62,501 nucleotides of DNA from Candidatus Anaeroferrophillus wilburensis (GTDB lineage Bacteria > Desulfobacterota > Anaeroferrophillalia > Anaeroferrophillales > Anaeroferrophillaceae): assembly GCA_016934315.1 (NCBI GenBank), contig JAFGSY010000042.1, forward strand, positions 1 through 62,501, in the 5' to 3' direction. The first letter of the stretch is position 1. The number at the start of each line of letters is the position of its first letter. The notes under the pieces are model-generated. The model saw only the letters and a list, made by a program, of their open reading frames with translations, searched no databases and was not told the DNA's origin. The translations under genes and the position numbers were made by a program. This document shows positions 25,991 through 36,500 of this stretch, in pieces.

Positions 25991-26008
25991 TGAATGAGCA
26001 CTCACCCA
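25991..26008. promoter_or_regulatory. FadR-like operator upstream of the acyl-CoA dehydrogenase
   Basis: TGAATGAGCACTCACCCA matches the Bacillus FadR consensus at 13 of 18 positions, including an exact left half-site. It sits 47 bp upstream of the dehydrogenase start, directly after the previous terminator, where a promoter must lie. Confidence 0.55.
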
Positions 26009-26054
26009 TAACAGCGAAGAGCCATCTTTTATCATGAAATGAGGGAGGAAGACG

Positions 26055-27920
26055 ATGGGTAACGGGCTGGTGAATACCAGGGATCAGAAATTTGTTCTCT
26101 ATGAGCAGATCGGCATTGAGAGCCTGTTTGTTGCTGGGAGGTACGAGGATTACACGGTTGAAGATGTCAATTTGCTTTTGGGCGAAGCGGAAAAGATGGC
26201 AGTCAATGAGATTCAGCCCACCTATAGTCTCGGCGATCAGCAGGGATGTACGTTCACTGATGGCCAAGTGAGCGCGCCGCCCTGTTTTCATGAACCCTAT
26301 AAGAAATTTTGCGAGGCCGGTTGGAACTGCGCCACCCGGGATCCGGATGTGGGCGGCCAAGGGATGCCGTTGACGGTTTTTTCAGCCTGTGCCGAGCTGT
26401 TCAATTCGGCAAATTTTGCCTTTGTCATGTATCCTGGTCTGACCTGGGGGGCAGCCGGACTGATTGAAAAGTACGGTACCGAGGAGCAGATGCGGAAATA
26501 TATGGACAAAATGTATTCGGGCCAATGGGGTGGAACCATGTGCCTAACGGAAGCCGGTGCCGGCAGTGATGTCGGGGCTTTGAAAACCAGGGCCCGCCGC
26601 CTTGCCGATGGTACCTACCAGATAACCGGCAGCAAGTGCTTTATCTCCAGTGGTGACCATGATCTGACGGAAAATATCGTCCATGCAGTGCTGGCCCGGG
26701 TGGAAGGCGATCCCCCGGGAACGGACGGTATTTCCCTCTTTATTGTGCCGAAGGTAAAAGTTAATGACGATGGTTCCCTCGGGGCTGCCAATGATGTTAT
26801 CACCGGCAACATTGAACATAAGTTGGGTATCAAGGGGTCGGCCACCTGTACCCTGAATTTTGGTGAAAATGAGTCGTGCATCGGCGAGCTGCTCGGGGAG
26901 CAGCGGACCGGCATGCGGATCATGTTCAATATGATGAATGAGGCCCGGCTGGAGGTTGGCATGCAGGGGCTGGGACATGCCACCGCGGCCTATGAGCAGT
27001 CCCTGCAGTATGCCCGTGACCGCATCCAGGGGCGGCCCATCTGGGATTTTGCCAATCCGGCAGCCCAGGGGGTGGCCATTATTGAACATCCGGATGTCAG
27101 ACGGATGCTTTTGTGGATGAAGGCCTATGTGGAGGGTATACGGGCGATGAACTATTATGTTGCCTACTGTCTTGACCGGGCTGAAATTGCGGCAACCATT
27201 GAGCAGCAGGAATACTGGCAGGGGTTTGCCGAACTGCTGACCCCGGTATGCAAGGCCTTTTCTTCCGACAAGGCCATGGAGATCTGTTCCCTGGCCATTG
27301 ATGTCTATGGCGGCTATGGCTATTGCAGTGAATATCCGGTGGAGCAGTATCTGCGCGATGCGAAGATCGCCTGTCTGTACGAGGGGACCAACGGCATCCA
27401 GGCCCTTGATCTGGTGGGTCGTAAATTGGCCCAGAATAAAGGTAAGAATATCCGTAACCTGCTGCAGGAAATTGGTAAAACGGCTGCCCAGGTGCAGCAG
27501 GTTGATGCATTGAGTACCTACGGCGGTCTGCTGGGCAAAGCCCTGCAGGCGGTGGGCGGCCTGACGGAAAGTTTTGCCGGTTGGGCCGAGGGTGCCGGGC
27601 TGATTGTTCCCATCCTCAATGCCCGGCCCTATCTCAATATTCTCGGTGATCTGGTAGTTGGCTGGCAGCTGCTGCAGGGTGCCGCGATTGCTGCCGGTAA
27701 ACTGGAGGCGATTTACCGTGGGCAGGATGTTGCCGGCAATAAGGCCGGCCAGCGGGCTTTGGCCCGCACTGACAGTGAGGTTGCCTTTTACCAGGGAAAA
27801 ATGGCTGCAGCCCGGTATTTTGCCGTCCATATCCTGCATTCAATCAAAAGCCGGTGCCAGAGCATTGCGATGCAGGAAAAAGTTGCGGTGGAGATGCTGG
27901 ACAGTTCATTTGGCGGCTGA
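26055..27920 (+). CDS. Acyl-CoA dehydrogenase, long FadE-type with C-terminal domain
   Basis: FAD enzyme that introduces the alpha-beta double bond in acyl-CoA. At 621 residues it is the long form with an extra C-terminal helical domain (about 480-621). FAD and substrate motifs are visible: MCLTEAGAGSDVGALKT and GSKCFISSGDHD. The catalytic Glu is in CLYEGTNGIQALDL. A GAGGGAGGAAG ribosome site precedes ATG 26055. It is first in the run dehydrogenase, HCDH-ECH fusion, thiolase and second dehydrogenase, and is preceded by a FadR-like operator. Electron-transfer flavoprotein genes are not in the window. Confidence 0.93.
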   Translation: MGNGLVNTRDQKFVLYEQIGIESLFVAGRYEDYTVEDVNLLLGEAEKMAVNEIQPTYSLGDQQGCTFTDGQVSAPPCFHEPYKKFCEAGWNCATRDPDVGGQGMPLTVFSACAELFNSANFAFVMYPGLTWGAAGLIEKYGTEEQMRKYMDKMYSGQWGGTMCLTEAGAGSDVGALKTRARRLADGTYQITGSKCFISSGDHDLTENIVHAVLARVEGDPPGTDGISLFIVPKVKVNDDGSLGAANDVITGNIEHKLGIKGSATCTLNFGENESCIGELLGEQRTGMRIMFNMMNEARLEVGMQGLGHATAAYEQSLQYARDRIQGRPIWDFANPAAQGVAIIEHPDVRRMLLWMKAYVEGIRAMNYYVAYCLDRAEIAATIEQQEYWQGFAELLTPVCKAFSSDKAMEICSLAIDVYGGYGYCSEYPVEQYLRDAKIACLYEGTNGIQALDLVGRKLAQNKGKNIRNLLQEIGKTAAQVQQVDALSTYGGLLGKALQAVGGLTESFAGWAEGAGLIVPILNARPYLNILGDLVVGWQLLQGAAIAAGKLEAIYRGQDVAGNKAGQRALARTDSEVAFYQGKMAAARYFAVHILHSIKSRCQSIAMQEKVAVEMLDSSFGG

Positions 27921-27954
27921 ACAAAACGATACAGACAAAGAAGGGGGGAAGCGT

Positions 27955-30372
27955 ATGTCATATGAAGTGAAAAAAGCTGCCGTTCTGGGAGCCGGGGTCA
28001 TGGGGGCTGCCATTGCCGCCCACCTTGCCAATGCGGGGATCGAGTGCCTGCTGCTGGACATTATCCCGTTTGAGTTGAGCGAAGCTGACCAGCAGAAAGG
28101 GCTGACCAGAGAAGATTCCACCTGGCGCAACAGTTTTGCCGCCAAAGGGCTGGCTTCGGCAGTCAAAGCAAAGCCGGCCAGTTTCTACAGCAAAAAGAAT
28201 GCCGCCTTGGTCACCATCGGTAATTTTGAGGATGATCTGGATGCATTGGCGGAGGTTGACTGGGTCATTGAGGTGGTGATTGAAAATCTACAGATCAAGC
28301 AGGAACTGCTGGCCAAAGTGGCGGCTCTGGTAGGTCCGACATGTGTCATTTCCACTAATACCTCGGGGTTGCCCATCAAGGATATTGCCGCCAATCTGCC
28401 GGCAACCATCAAAGAGCGCTTTTTGGGCATCCACTTTTTCAATCCGCCTCGTTACATGAAGTTGGTGGAGATCATCCCCGGCGAGTCGACCCGGCCCGAG
28501 ATCGTCGAGGCGATGACTATCGTGTGTGAGGAGCGGCTGGGCAAAGGGGTGGTGATCTGCAAGGATGTGCCCAATTTCATTGCCAACCGGATCGGCGTCT
28601 TTGATATTGCCAACGCCATCCGGATTATGACTGAGCGCAATTTGTCGGTGCCGGAACTGGATGCCATCATTGGCAAGGGGGTCGGCCGACCCGGATCATC
28701 TATCTGCGGCACCATGGATCTGGTGGGCATCGATACCGGTTTCCATGTCATGAATAATCTTCATGAGGCAGTCAAGGATGATGAGATGCGGGACTTTTTC
28801 ATCCCCCAGGATTTCATGATCAAGATGATGGAAAATAAATGGCTGGGAAACAAGACCCGCCAGGGGTTTTATAAAAAGACCAAGGATGAGCAGGGCAAGC
28901 GGGTCAAATTGGCGCTTGACTACCGGACCATGGAGTATGTGCCTTCCAGTCGGCCGAAATATTCCTCCCTGGAGGCGGCCAGGAAGGCGCCCGGCGGTTT
29001 TGGCGCCAAGCTGCGGCTGTTGTTTGCCGGTTCAGATGTGGCTGCCGAAGTAGTTCGGGAGTACCTGTGCCGCAACTTCATCTACGCTGCCAACCGGATT
29101 CCGGAAATCTGCGATACGGTGGCGGCGATTGATAACACAATGAAGTGGGGCTATAATCACAAAATGGGTCCTTTTGAGTTGTGGGATCTGCTCGGGGTAG
29201 AAGAGGTGGTCAAAGTAATGAAGGGCCTGAAGCTGAAAGTCCCGAAGAAAATCAGTGACATGCTCAAGCGTGGCCACACCACCTTTTATCGTCAGCAGGA
29301 GGATGGTCGTTACTGCTATGATTTTGCCACCCAGGAGTACATCAGGCTGACAGATAATCCCAAAATTATTCTGCTGCCAGCCCTTAAGGAGCGTCAACGG
29401 GTGGTGGCCAGCAATCCCGGTGCCAGTTTGATCGACCTTGGTGACGGGGTGGCCTGTCTGGAGTTTCATACCAAGATGAATGCCATTGATGGCGATGTGG
29501 GGGAGATGATCTACCAGAGTTGTGACATCGTCGAACGGGACTTCCTAGGATTGGTAGTGGCCAACCACGGGCAGAATTTTTCCGTCGGCGCCAATCTCTT
29601 CCAGGTGTTTGTTACCATTCAGAAAGGTGACTGGGATATCCTTGACAAGATGATCCATGATTTTCAGTATGCCAACATGCGGATGAAATTTGCCCGCAAG
29701 CCGGTGGTTGTTGCGCCAGCGGGCATGGCACTGGGGGGTGGTTGTGAAATTTCCATGCATGGTGCCCGCTGTCAGCCCTGTGGGGAAACCTACATGGGCT
29801 TGGTGGAAGTGGGGGTCGGGGTGATTCCCGCCGGCGGCGGCACCAAGGAGATGATGGTCCGCTGCACCGAGGGGATTCCCGATGGTACGGTGGCCAACGG
29901 CCTCAATTTGCAGACGTTGTACCAGAAGGCTTTTGAAAACATCGGTATGGCCAAGGTGGCCACCAGCGCGGTGGAGGCCATGGAATTGGGCTTTATCCGC
30001 AAAACAGATACCATCAGCATGAATCGTGATCTGCAGATCAACGATGCCAAAAATGTGGTTCTCGGCCTGTCCAAATTTTACCAGCCCCCGAAACCGGCGC
30101 TGGTTCCGGTGATGGGCGATAATTTCCGCGGCATGGTGGCGGCCATCCTCCATAACATGCGGGCCGGCAACTATATTTCCGACTATGATCAGCAGGTGGC
30201 CGGCAAACTCGCCCGGGTGCTTTCAGGCGGTGATTGCGCTGAGGGGACCTATGTTTCCGAAGCAGAGATCCTTGATCTGGAGCGGGAGGCTTTCCTGAGC
30301 CTGTGCGGCGAAGCAAAAACCCAGGACCGCATGATGTATATGCTGAAAAACGGCAAGCCGTTGCGCAACTAA
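27955..30372 (+). CDS. 3-hydroxyacyl-CoA dehydrogenase / enoyl-CoA hydratase fusion
   Basis: Bifunctional beta-oxidation enzyme of 805 residues, with the dehydrogenase first and hydratase last, the reverse of Escherichia coli FadB and like Bacillus FadN. The NAD-binding start is AAVLGAGVMGAAIAAHLANAG in part. Catalytic segments are FLGIHFFNPPRYMKLVE and the C-terminal HCDH repeats to about residue 430. The crotonase-like domain (about 490-700) has the oxyanion-hole GGGCEISMHGAR and GLVEVGVGVIPAGGGT with the catalytic Glu. Start ATG 27955 has AAGGGGGG upstream; the long open frame before it lies inside the preceding gene. Confidence 0.94.
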   Translation: MSYEVKKAAVLGAGVMGAAIAAHLANAGIECLLLDIIPFELSEADQQKGLTREDSTWRNSFAAKGLASAVKAKPASFYSKKNAALVTIGNFEDDLDALAEVDWVIEVVIENLQIKQELLAKVAALVGPTCVISTNTSGLPIKDIAANLPATIKERFLGIHFFNPPRYMKLVEIIPGESTRPEIVEAMTIVCEERLGKGVVICKDVPNFIANRIGVFDIANAIRIMTERNLSVPELDAIIGKGVGRPGSSICGTMDLVGIDTGFHVMNNLHEAVKDDEMRDFFIPQDFMIKMMENKWLGNKTRQGFYKKTKDEQGKRVKLALDYRTMEYVPSSRPKYSSLEAARKAPGGFGAKLRLLFAGSDVAAEVVREYLCRNFIYAANRIPEICDTVAAIDNTMKWGYNHKMGPFELWDLLGVEEVVKVMKGLKLKVPKKISDMLKRGHTTFYRQQEDGRYCYDFATQEYIRLTDNPKIILLPALKERQRVVASNPGASLIDLGDGVACLEFHTKMNAIDGDVGEMIYQSCDIVERDFLGLVVANHGQNFSVGANLFQVFVTIQKGDWDILDKMIHDFQYANMRMKFARKPVVVAPAGMALGGGCEISMHGARCQPCGETYMGLVEVGVGVIPAGGGTKEMMVRCTEGIPDGTVANGLNLQTLYQKAFENIGMAKVATSAVEAMELGFIRKTDTISMNRDLQINDAKNVVLGLSKFYQPPKPALVPVMGDNFRGMVAAILHNMRAGNYISDYDQQVAGKLARVLSGGDCAEGTYVSEAEILDLEREAFLSLCGEAKTQDRMMYMLKNGKPLRN

Positions 30373-30438
30373 ACCATAGGAAGCGGCGTCAGGTGCGATG
30401 TGCCGTTGCTGCGTTCAATTTGACGAGGGAGGATTATA

Positions 30439-31626
30439 ATGGGTGAAGCTGTTATTGTTGCCGCGGTGAGAAGTCCCGGCGGTCGGTATAAAAAAGGGGG
30501 CCTGGCCCAGACCAGGAGTGATGAAATTGCCATCCAGGTGGTAAAGGGGCTGTTGGCACGGGTGCCGGAGCTGCAACCGGCGGAGGTTGACGACCTGATC
30601 TGCGGTTGTGCCTTCCCGGAAGCGGAACAGGGGATGAACCTGGGGCGGGTTGTCAGCCTGGGAGCCGGATTGCCGGTGGAAACCTGTGGTATGACGGTGA
30701 ACCGCTTCTGCTCTTCGGGGCTGCAGGCCATTGCCGATGCGACGGCCAAAATCCAGGCCGGCTGGTCGGAGGTGATCATTGCCGGCGGGGCCGAAACCAT
30801 GAGCCATATCCCCATGGGCGGCAGCATCTTTCGTCCCCATCCCGACTGGGGAACCCTGCCGAACACCTACGTGTCCATGGGAATTACCGCGGAAAATGTT
30901 GCTGAGCAGTTTCAGATTTCTCGGGAGGACCAGGATCGGATGGGGATGGAAAGCAACCGTCGGGCTTATGAGGCCATTCAAACCGGCAAATTTGCCGATG
31001 AACTGGTGCCCATAAGCGCCTGGAAGTATACCGCTGACAGCCATGGCCGTCGGGTTCGTGAGGAGGTGGTTTTTGCCATGGATGACGGTGTCCGTTGGCC
31101 GACCACCATGGAGAAGATGGCATCGCTGAAGTCGCCTTTCAAGGACGGCGGCTCAGTCACTGCTGCCAATTCCTCCCAGATGACCGATGGGGCTGCTTTT
31201 CTGCTGCTCATGAGTGCCGACAAGGCCAAGGCCCTGGGCCTCAAGCCGCTGGCGCGGTTGACCAACTATGCCGTTGCCGGAGTTGATCCCGATATCATGG
31301 GGGTGGGGCCGGCGTATGCCATTCCCAAGGTGCTGCAGCAGGCCGGTCTCAAGACTAAGGATATTGATCTGTTTGAGATCAATGAGGCCTTTGCTTCCCA
31401 ATGTCTCTATTCGTTGCGCCAGGCCGGCCTGGAAAAGCGCTATTGGGCTGGTGATATCAATCCCAATGGCGGTGCTATTGCCCTTGGCCATCCCTTGGGG
31501 TGCACCGGTGCCAAACTATCGACCCAGCTTTTCTACGAGATGAAACGGCGGCAGGTGAAACGGGGTATCGTTTCCATGTGTATCGGCGGCGGTATGGGTG
31601 CCGCCGGCATTTTTGAACTGCTCTAG
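30439..31626 (+). CDS. Acetyl-CoA C-acyltransferase (thiolase, FadA-like)
   Basis: Thiolytic last step of beta-oxidation, yielding acetyl-CoA. The 395-residue enzyme has all three thiolase signatures: nucleophile C91 in [12 protein letters not shown], His in [18 protein letters not shown], and the C-terminal Cys in [21 protein letters not shown] ribosome site precedes the ATG. It lies 66 nt after the HCDH-ECH gene. Together with its neighbours it completes the beta-oxidation spiral. Confidence 0.95.
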   Translation: MGEAVIVAAVRSPGGRYKKGGLAQTRSDEIAIQVVKGLLARVPELQPAEVDDLICGCAFPEAEQGMNLGRVVSLGAGLPVETCGMTVNRFCSSGLQAIADATAKIQAGWSEVIIAGGAETMSHIPMGGSIFRPHPDWGTLPNTYVSMGITAENVAEQFQISREDQDRMGMESNRRAYEAIQTGKFADELVPISAWKYTADSHGRRVREEVVFAMDDGVRWPTTMEKMASLKSPFKDGGSVTAANSSQMTDGAAFLLLMSADKAKALGLKPLARLTNYAVAGVDPDIMGVGPAYAIPKVLQQAGLKTKDIDLFEINEAFASQCLYSLRQAGLEKRYWAGDINPNGGAIALGHPLGCTGAKLSTQLFYEMKRRQVKRGIVSMCIGGGMGAAGIFELL

Positions 31627-31681
31627 CAGGCGGCCATAGTGAACATCCATTGTAACTATAGACTGAGTTAATGGCAGGACT

Positions 31682-33472
31682 ATGAATAATTGCAAACAAA
31701 TCCCCGGGGGCGGGTTTCTCATTACTGAAACCTCCCCGGAACACACGTTCATCCCGGAAGATTTCAGCGAGGAACAACGGCTGATTGCCAAAACCACTGA
31801 GGATTTTGTTCGTGGTGAGATTCTGCCACGCATTGATGAGATAGAGGTTCAGCAGGAGGGGGTGGCGGAAGACCTTATGCGGCAGGCCGGGGAGCTGGGT
31901 TTGCTGATGGCTGATATTCCGGAAGCCTATCAGGGGCTGGGGCTTGATAAAGCCAGTTCGGCACTGATTACGGAAAAGATGGGCATGGCCGGTTCTTTTT
32001 CCGTTACGCATGCCGCCCATGTGGGAATTTCCACCCTTCCCTTTGTTTTTTATGGCACCGAGGAGCAGAAACGAAAATACCTTCCGGGTTTGGGTCGGGG
32101 TGATATTGGTTCATATTGCCTTACGGAACCGGGTTCCGGTTCCGATGCCCTGGCGGCTAAAACCACAGCCTCCCTCAGCAATGATGGGACCTGCTACCTG
32201 CTGAATGGTAGCAAACAGTTTATTACCAACGCACGGTGGGCAAAGACCTTTGTGGTCTTTGCCAAGATTAATGGTCAGGATTTCAGTGCTTTTATTGTTG
32301 AAAGGGGGATGCCCGGGGTCAGTATCGGCCTTGAGGAGAAAAAACTGGGAATTAAAGGTTCTTCAACTGCCAGCCTGATTCTGGAAAATGTCGAAGTTCC
32401 GGCGGCAAACCTGCTCGGTGAGGTTGGCAAAGGGCATCTGATCGCTTTCAATATCCTTAATATTGGCCGCTACAAGCTGGGGGCTGGATGTCTGGGGGCG
32501 GCAAAGCTGGCGCTTGAGGATGCGGTCAGATATGCCGGCGAGCGGTATCAGTTTAAAAAATCTTTAAACCAATTCGGTTTGATCCGTAAAAAAATTGCCC
32601 AGATGGCAACCGAAATTTTTGTTGCCGAGAGTGCCACCTACCGTTTGGTGGGGATGATTGATGATATTCTTGCCGGGAATGCTGATGACCATCCCTCGGC
32701 GGAGCAGGTTCTTGAGGGAATCGAGGAATATGCCATTGAATGTTCCATTGTCAAAATTCTGGCCAGTGAGATGCTTGATTTTGTCGTCGATGAAGGACTC
32801 CAGATTCATGGTGGCTATGGCTATTGTCAGGAATATCCTGCCGAACGGCTTTACCGTGATTCCCGGATCAACCGGATTTTTGAAGGCACCAATGAGATCA
32901 ACCGCATATTGATTCCCGGCATGCTGGTTCGTCGGGGTCTTAAAGGCCAGCTGCCGCTAATGAAAAAACTGGCAGATCTGCAGGAAGAGGTGAAAAGTGG
33001 CCGGGCTGGGCAGTGCGGGGATCCAGCAGAGGGATTCCTGGAGGTTGAAACCAGGATGGTCAGGAATGCCAAGAAGGCAACATTAATGGTTGCTGGTCTG
33101 GTGATCAAGAAACATCTGCAGGATATCAATGAACAGCAGGAACTGCTGGGCCTGATCGCTGAAATGATTATCGAAGTCTTTGCCCTGGAAAGTGCCTTGC
33201 TGCGGGTTGGTAAATTGATGGTGACCATGGACGACAGTCGGGAAGATGACTTTGCCCTTCTGGCTACCAGAAACTATCTCTATGCTGCGTTTTCCCGGCT
33301 GGCTGCCCATGGCGAAGAGCTCCTGGCTGCGGTGCTTGAGGGTGAACAACTGGTTGAGATGCTGAGGGTGTTGAAGCGCTATCTCGATTATCTGCCGCAG
33401 AATACCGTGATTATGCGTGATAAACTTGCTGCTGCGGTGATAGAACACAAAGGGTATCCCCGCACATATTGA
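31682..33472 (+). CDS. Acyl-CoA dehydrogenase (very-long-chain-like)
   Basis: Second acyl-CoA dehydrogenase of the cluster, 596 residues. Core motifs are YCLTEPGSGSDALAAKT and GSKQFITNARWA. Catalytic Glu lies in IFEGTNEINRILIPGML, and a C-terminal domain of about 180 residues resembles that of mitochondrial VLCAD/ACAD9. It probably differs from the first dehydrogenase in chain-length preference (inference). It starts 55 nt after the thiolase gene and ends the operon; a perfect 18-bp hairpin follows between it and the convergent cytochrome gene. Confidence 0.93.
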   Translation: MNNCKQIPGGGFLITETSPEHTFIPEDFSEEQRLIAKTTEDFVRGEILPRIDEIEVQQEGVAEDLMRQAGELGLLMADIPEAYQGLGLDKASSALITEKMGMAGSFSVTHAAHVGISTLPFVFYGTEEQKRKYLPGLGRGDIGSYCLTEPGSGSDALAAKTTASLSNDGTCYLLNGSKQFITNARWAKTFVVFAKINGQDFSAFIVERGMPGVSIGLEEKKLGIKGSSTASLILENVEVPAANLLGEVGKGHLIAFNILNIGRYKLGAGCLGAAKLALEDAVRYAGERYQFKKSLNQFGLIRKKIAQMATEIFVAESATYRLVGMIDDILAGNADDHPSAEQVLEGIEEYAIECSIVKILASEMLDFVVDEGLQIHGGYGYCQEYPAERLYRDSRINRIFEGTNEINRILIPGMLVRRGLKGQLPLMKKLADLQEEVKSGRAGQCGDPAEGFLEVETRMVRNAKKATLMVAGLVIKKHLQDINEQQELLGLIAEMIIEVFALESALLRVGKLMVTMDDSREDDFALLATRNYLYAAFSRLAAHGEELLAAVLEGEQLVEMLRVLKRYLDYLPQNTVIMRDKLAAAVIEHKGYPRTY

Positions 33473-33503
33473 TGAACATGGTCAAGGATTTACTTTCTCC
33501 TTT

Positions 33504-33543
33504 ACCGACGACGGCCTATGGATTCCCATAGGCCGTCGTCGGT
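33504..33543. terminator. Perfect 18-bp hairpin between convergent genes
   Basis: ACCGACGACGGCCTATGG and its exact complement enclose a 4-nt loop (ATTC). It lies 31 nt after the dehydrogenase stop and 24 nt before the cytochrome stop. No T-run follows on either strand, so it may act as a bidirectional stop or mRNA-end stabiliser rather than a classical intrinsic terminator. Confidence 0.6.
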
Positions 33544-33567
33544 TGTATAGTTGTTGTTCACCCTTTT

Positions 33568-36500
33568 CTAATTGGCAGGAATGACCACTGTTGTCTGAAT
33601 GGTTTCCACCAGAGCTCCTGCCAGGTAGATGCGAACCGAGGTCTGATAGGTATAGTTGCCGGCCAGCAGATATTTGTCACGGAGTCGGTAGTTGTGAGTG
33701 TGACTGTAGTTGCTGTCACTGCTGTAGACCTGTTCCCGCAATCCGTCACCATAGTAAAAGTAGAGGCTGTCATGGGTCGGCATATTGCTCAATGAAAGAA
33801 TTACTGACGGGCTTCCCGGTGTCACAGTTGCCGTAATGCCGGTCTCAGCGCCGGGAGGAACAACGCTGACTTTTTGACTGTTCTGAACCACCTTGCCTTC
33901 TTCGTCCACAACGGTCAGCATCACCGTCCAGAGTCCGGTTTTGCCAAAGGTTTTTTCAACGGTTTGTCCTGCAAGCTGTTCGCTGGCGTCATTCACCGTC
34001 CAGCCATAACTGAAGGGGCCGCCGACACCGGCATCAGCGGCGATCATGGTGACCGTCGAGCCGACCACGACGTCAATGATTGTTCCGTCAGCCGTTTTGC
34101 CATCAATGGAAAGGATGTCGGCAATCGGATCCACGCCTATCCCTTGGGAAGCAGCGGTAATGGTGTTCAGATACGTGACTTTTGCGGGGTCGTAACCAAG
34201 GAACTCGCTGCGGGTTGGTGTTCTGGTCTGGTTCCCCGAGCTGAAGTCTATTAGTGCCGCTGTTCCCTGGCGGTCCCACCATAAGGCATCAGCGCGCACA
34301 TCACCCGCATCATTCCAGGTTATGGTTATGGGTTCCTCGCTGCCATCACTTGTTTGGCGGCCGCTCCCCAGCAGATCATAAGCGCCGTTGAAAATGCCGT
34401 TGCTGCCGTTATGGCAATCGGTGCAGCCATACTGCACGATGATGCCTTCTGGATCACGCACCGGGGTGCCCAGAGCGTACACGTCGCCGCCGGATATGCC
34501 CCGGGGAGTGGTGGGCATGACATTGTGGGTGAGCAGAAAAGGCTGTGATTTAAGGCTTAGCCGGGGAAGATAGCCGCTGTCGACAGCGGTCATTTTTGTC
34601 TGGAAGGCATCGATCTCTGCCGCCTGGGTAAACATGACGCTGCCCGCCTGGGTGGTCATTGCCCATTCCTGAAGCTCATCGAAATTGACCATGCCATCCA
34701 GACCGCTGCTGATGGGATCGTTGTAATCGTTTACCTCCTGGTAGAGAAACTGATCCTTTATTGTTCTGAGAAAGAAAGGATCCCCGGTAACCGTGGAGCC
34801 ATTATTGTCGCTGCCGTTGCTGAAACCGTCGCCATTGGCATCAGTAGTGCCGATATTGTCCCAGTAGATGGCGGTCAGGTAGTTGAACGGGTAGATCTTG
34901 CGCCGCCACTCAGGATTGGGAACGCCGGCAATAACTTTATTGCGGGTGTTTTCCCTCCAGGTATAGGCTAACGCAATCTCTTCCCCGGCCGGCGGCAGGT
35001 CAGGAGGATTGCCCGTCAGGTTGTAAAACCGGCCGCCGGTGCTGTAATCGACGGAACGGGCGGCAGTATAGCGTTTCTGTACATGACAGGCGGTGCAGGA
35101 GATGATGTCCAGGTGATTGCCGAGAAACTCCTCTTCTGTGCCCGAGGCGTCGACAATCCGCCGGGCAGTGGGTACAATGGGCGCCAACAGGCCGGCTATA
35201 TGGTGTTTCCCCTGCATTTCCGGCGGGCCATAGTGCTCTATATCAGCGATATGATCACCATCCAGATCACCGTAATAGAGATGGCAGTCTTCACAGGTCT
35301 TTACCGTCTCATCGTGTTCGGCAGGAAACTTCAGGGGGTCGAGTCCCTTGCCGGGGCTGTGCTGATTCACCGCAGTGAACTTGCCGGTTTCCGAGTGACA
35401 GCCGCCGCACTGCAGCACCTTGTGCACTTCGTCGCCATGCCAGCTGTCACCCCGTTTCAGGTAGTCGTTGCGGTAGACCGCGGCGTGCTGGTTTGCTGAA
35501 ATTAGCGGGTCCGGGTTCTGGGGATCACTGCTGGCAACGGCGGTTGCCGCCAGGAAACCGTCCTGCCAGGCGTCGCCATTCAGGACTTCATTTTCAAATT
35601 CCAGGCTTTCGGGCATATGGCAGGCCAGGCAGTTAGCCGAATCCGGTATTCTTTTGATATTGCGGGAAAAATTGCTGTTGAGGTACAGTTTGTTCTCCGG
35701 ATCCCGGGAGACATAATAGCTTTGATAATCAAAAACATCAGGGGTTTCCGGGTCGGGAGTAGCCACCCCGGTGCCAACGGTGGCGGCATTTTTAAACGTG
35801 CCGTCGGTAATCTGCGCATTGCGGGCCAGATGTTTGTAGCCAGCCAGGTGGCACATGAGACAGTCAACATCCAGTATCCCTGACTCTTCATGCCATTGTG
35901 CCTGGACGACCATGCCTTCCTTTACCTGAAAATCCCAGGCATTCAACGGTACCAAATCATGATTGCCATTGGTGGCATCGGTGGCCAGCGCAGCAGCCCG
36001 CGCACTGTTGTCGTGTTCATAATGGGGTTCGGGTACCGTATAACCGTAAGGGTTGAGGTCGCCGATACCGCCGCCCACATGACAGATGCTGCACTGCTGG
36101 ACAAATTCAAAGGCGCTTAAATCAACTTTGGCGAGGAATTCGTTTTCATCGGTAAAAACAGTGTTCATGTCTGCCAGCTGGCGCTGATAGGTTGGACACC
36201 AGTTGCCGAACATCCCCGGTCCGGAAATCCAGGGGCGGCTGGGATCCCACGTGCCCCGGGGGATGGGATCGCCCTGGGCATCCAGCAGTTCCAGCATCCG
36301 CAGACCAGAATGGAAGTTGCCCCAATGGTTGTCAGCCACCTGGCGGTGGCAGGCGCCGCAGGTTTCACTGGGCCTGAACGGCGGCAGGTTGTCATAGACG
36401 CCGTCGGCCGGATCGTCGGACGAGGTCATAGTGACCGGTAGGCCATCTTGTCGGGTCATCAGGAATATCTGGTTGTGGGCAGTGGAATGGTCGACATCAC

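Noticed and set aside
26544-27839. 431-residue open frame antisense to the acyl-CoA dehydrogenase
   Set aside because: It is a shadow of a high-G+C third-position gene; the plus-strand gene has all catalytic motifs.
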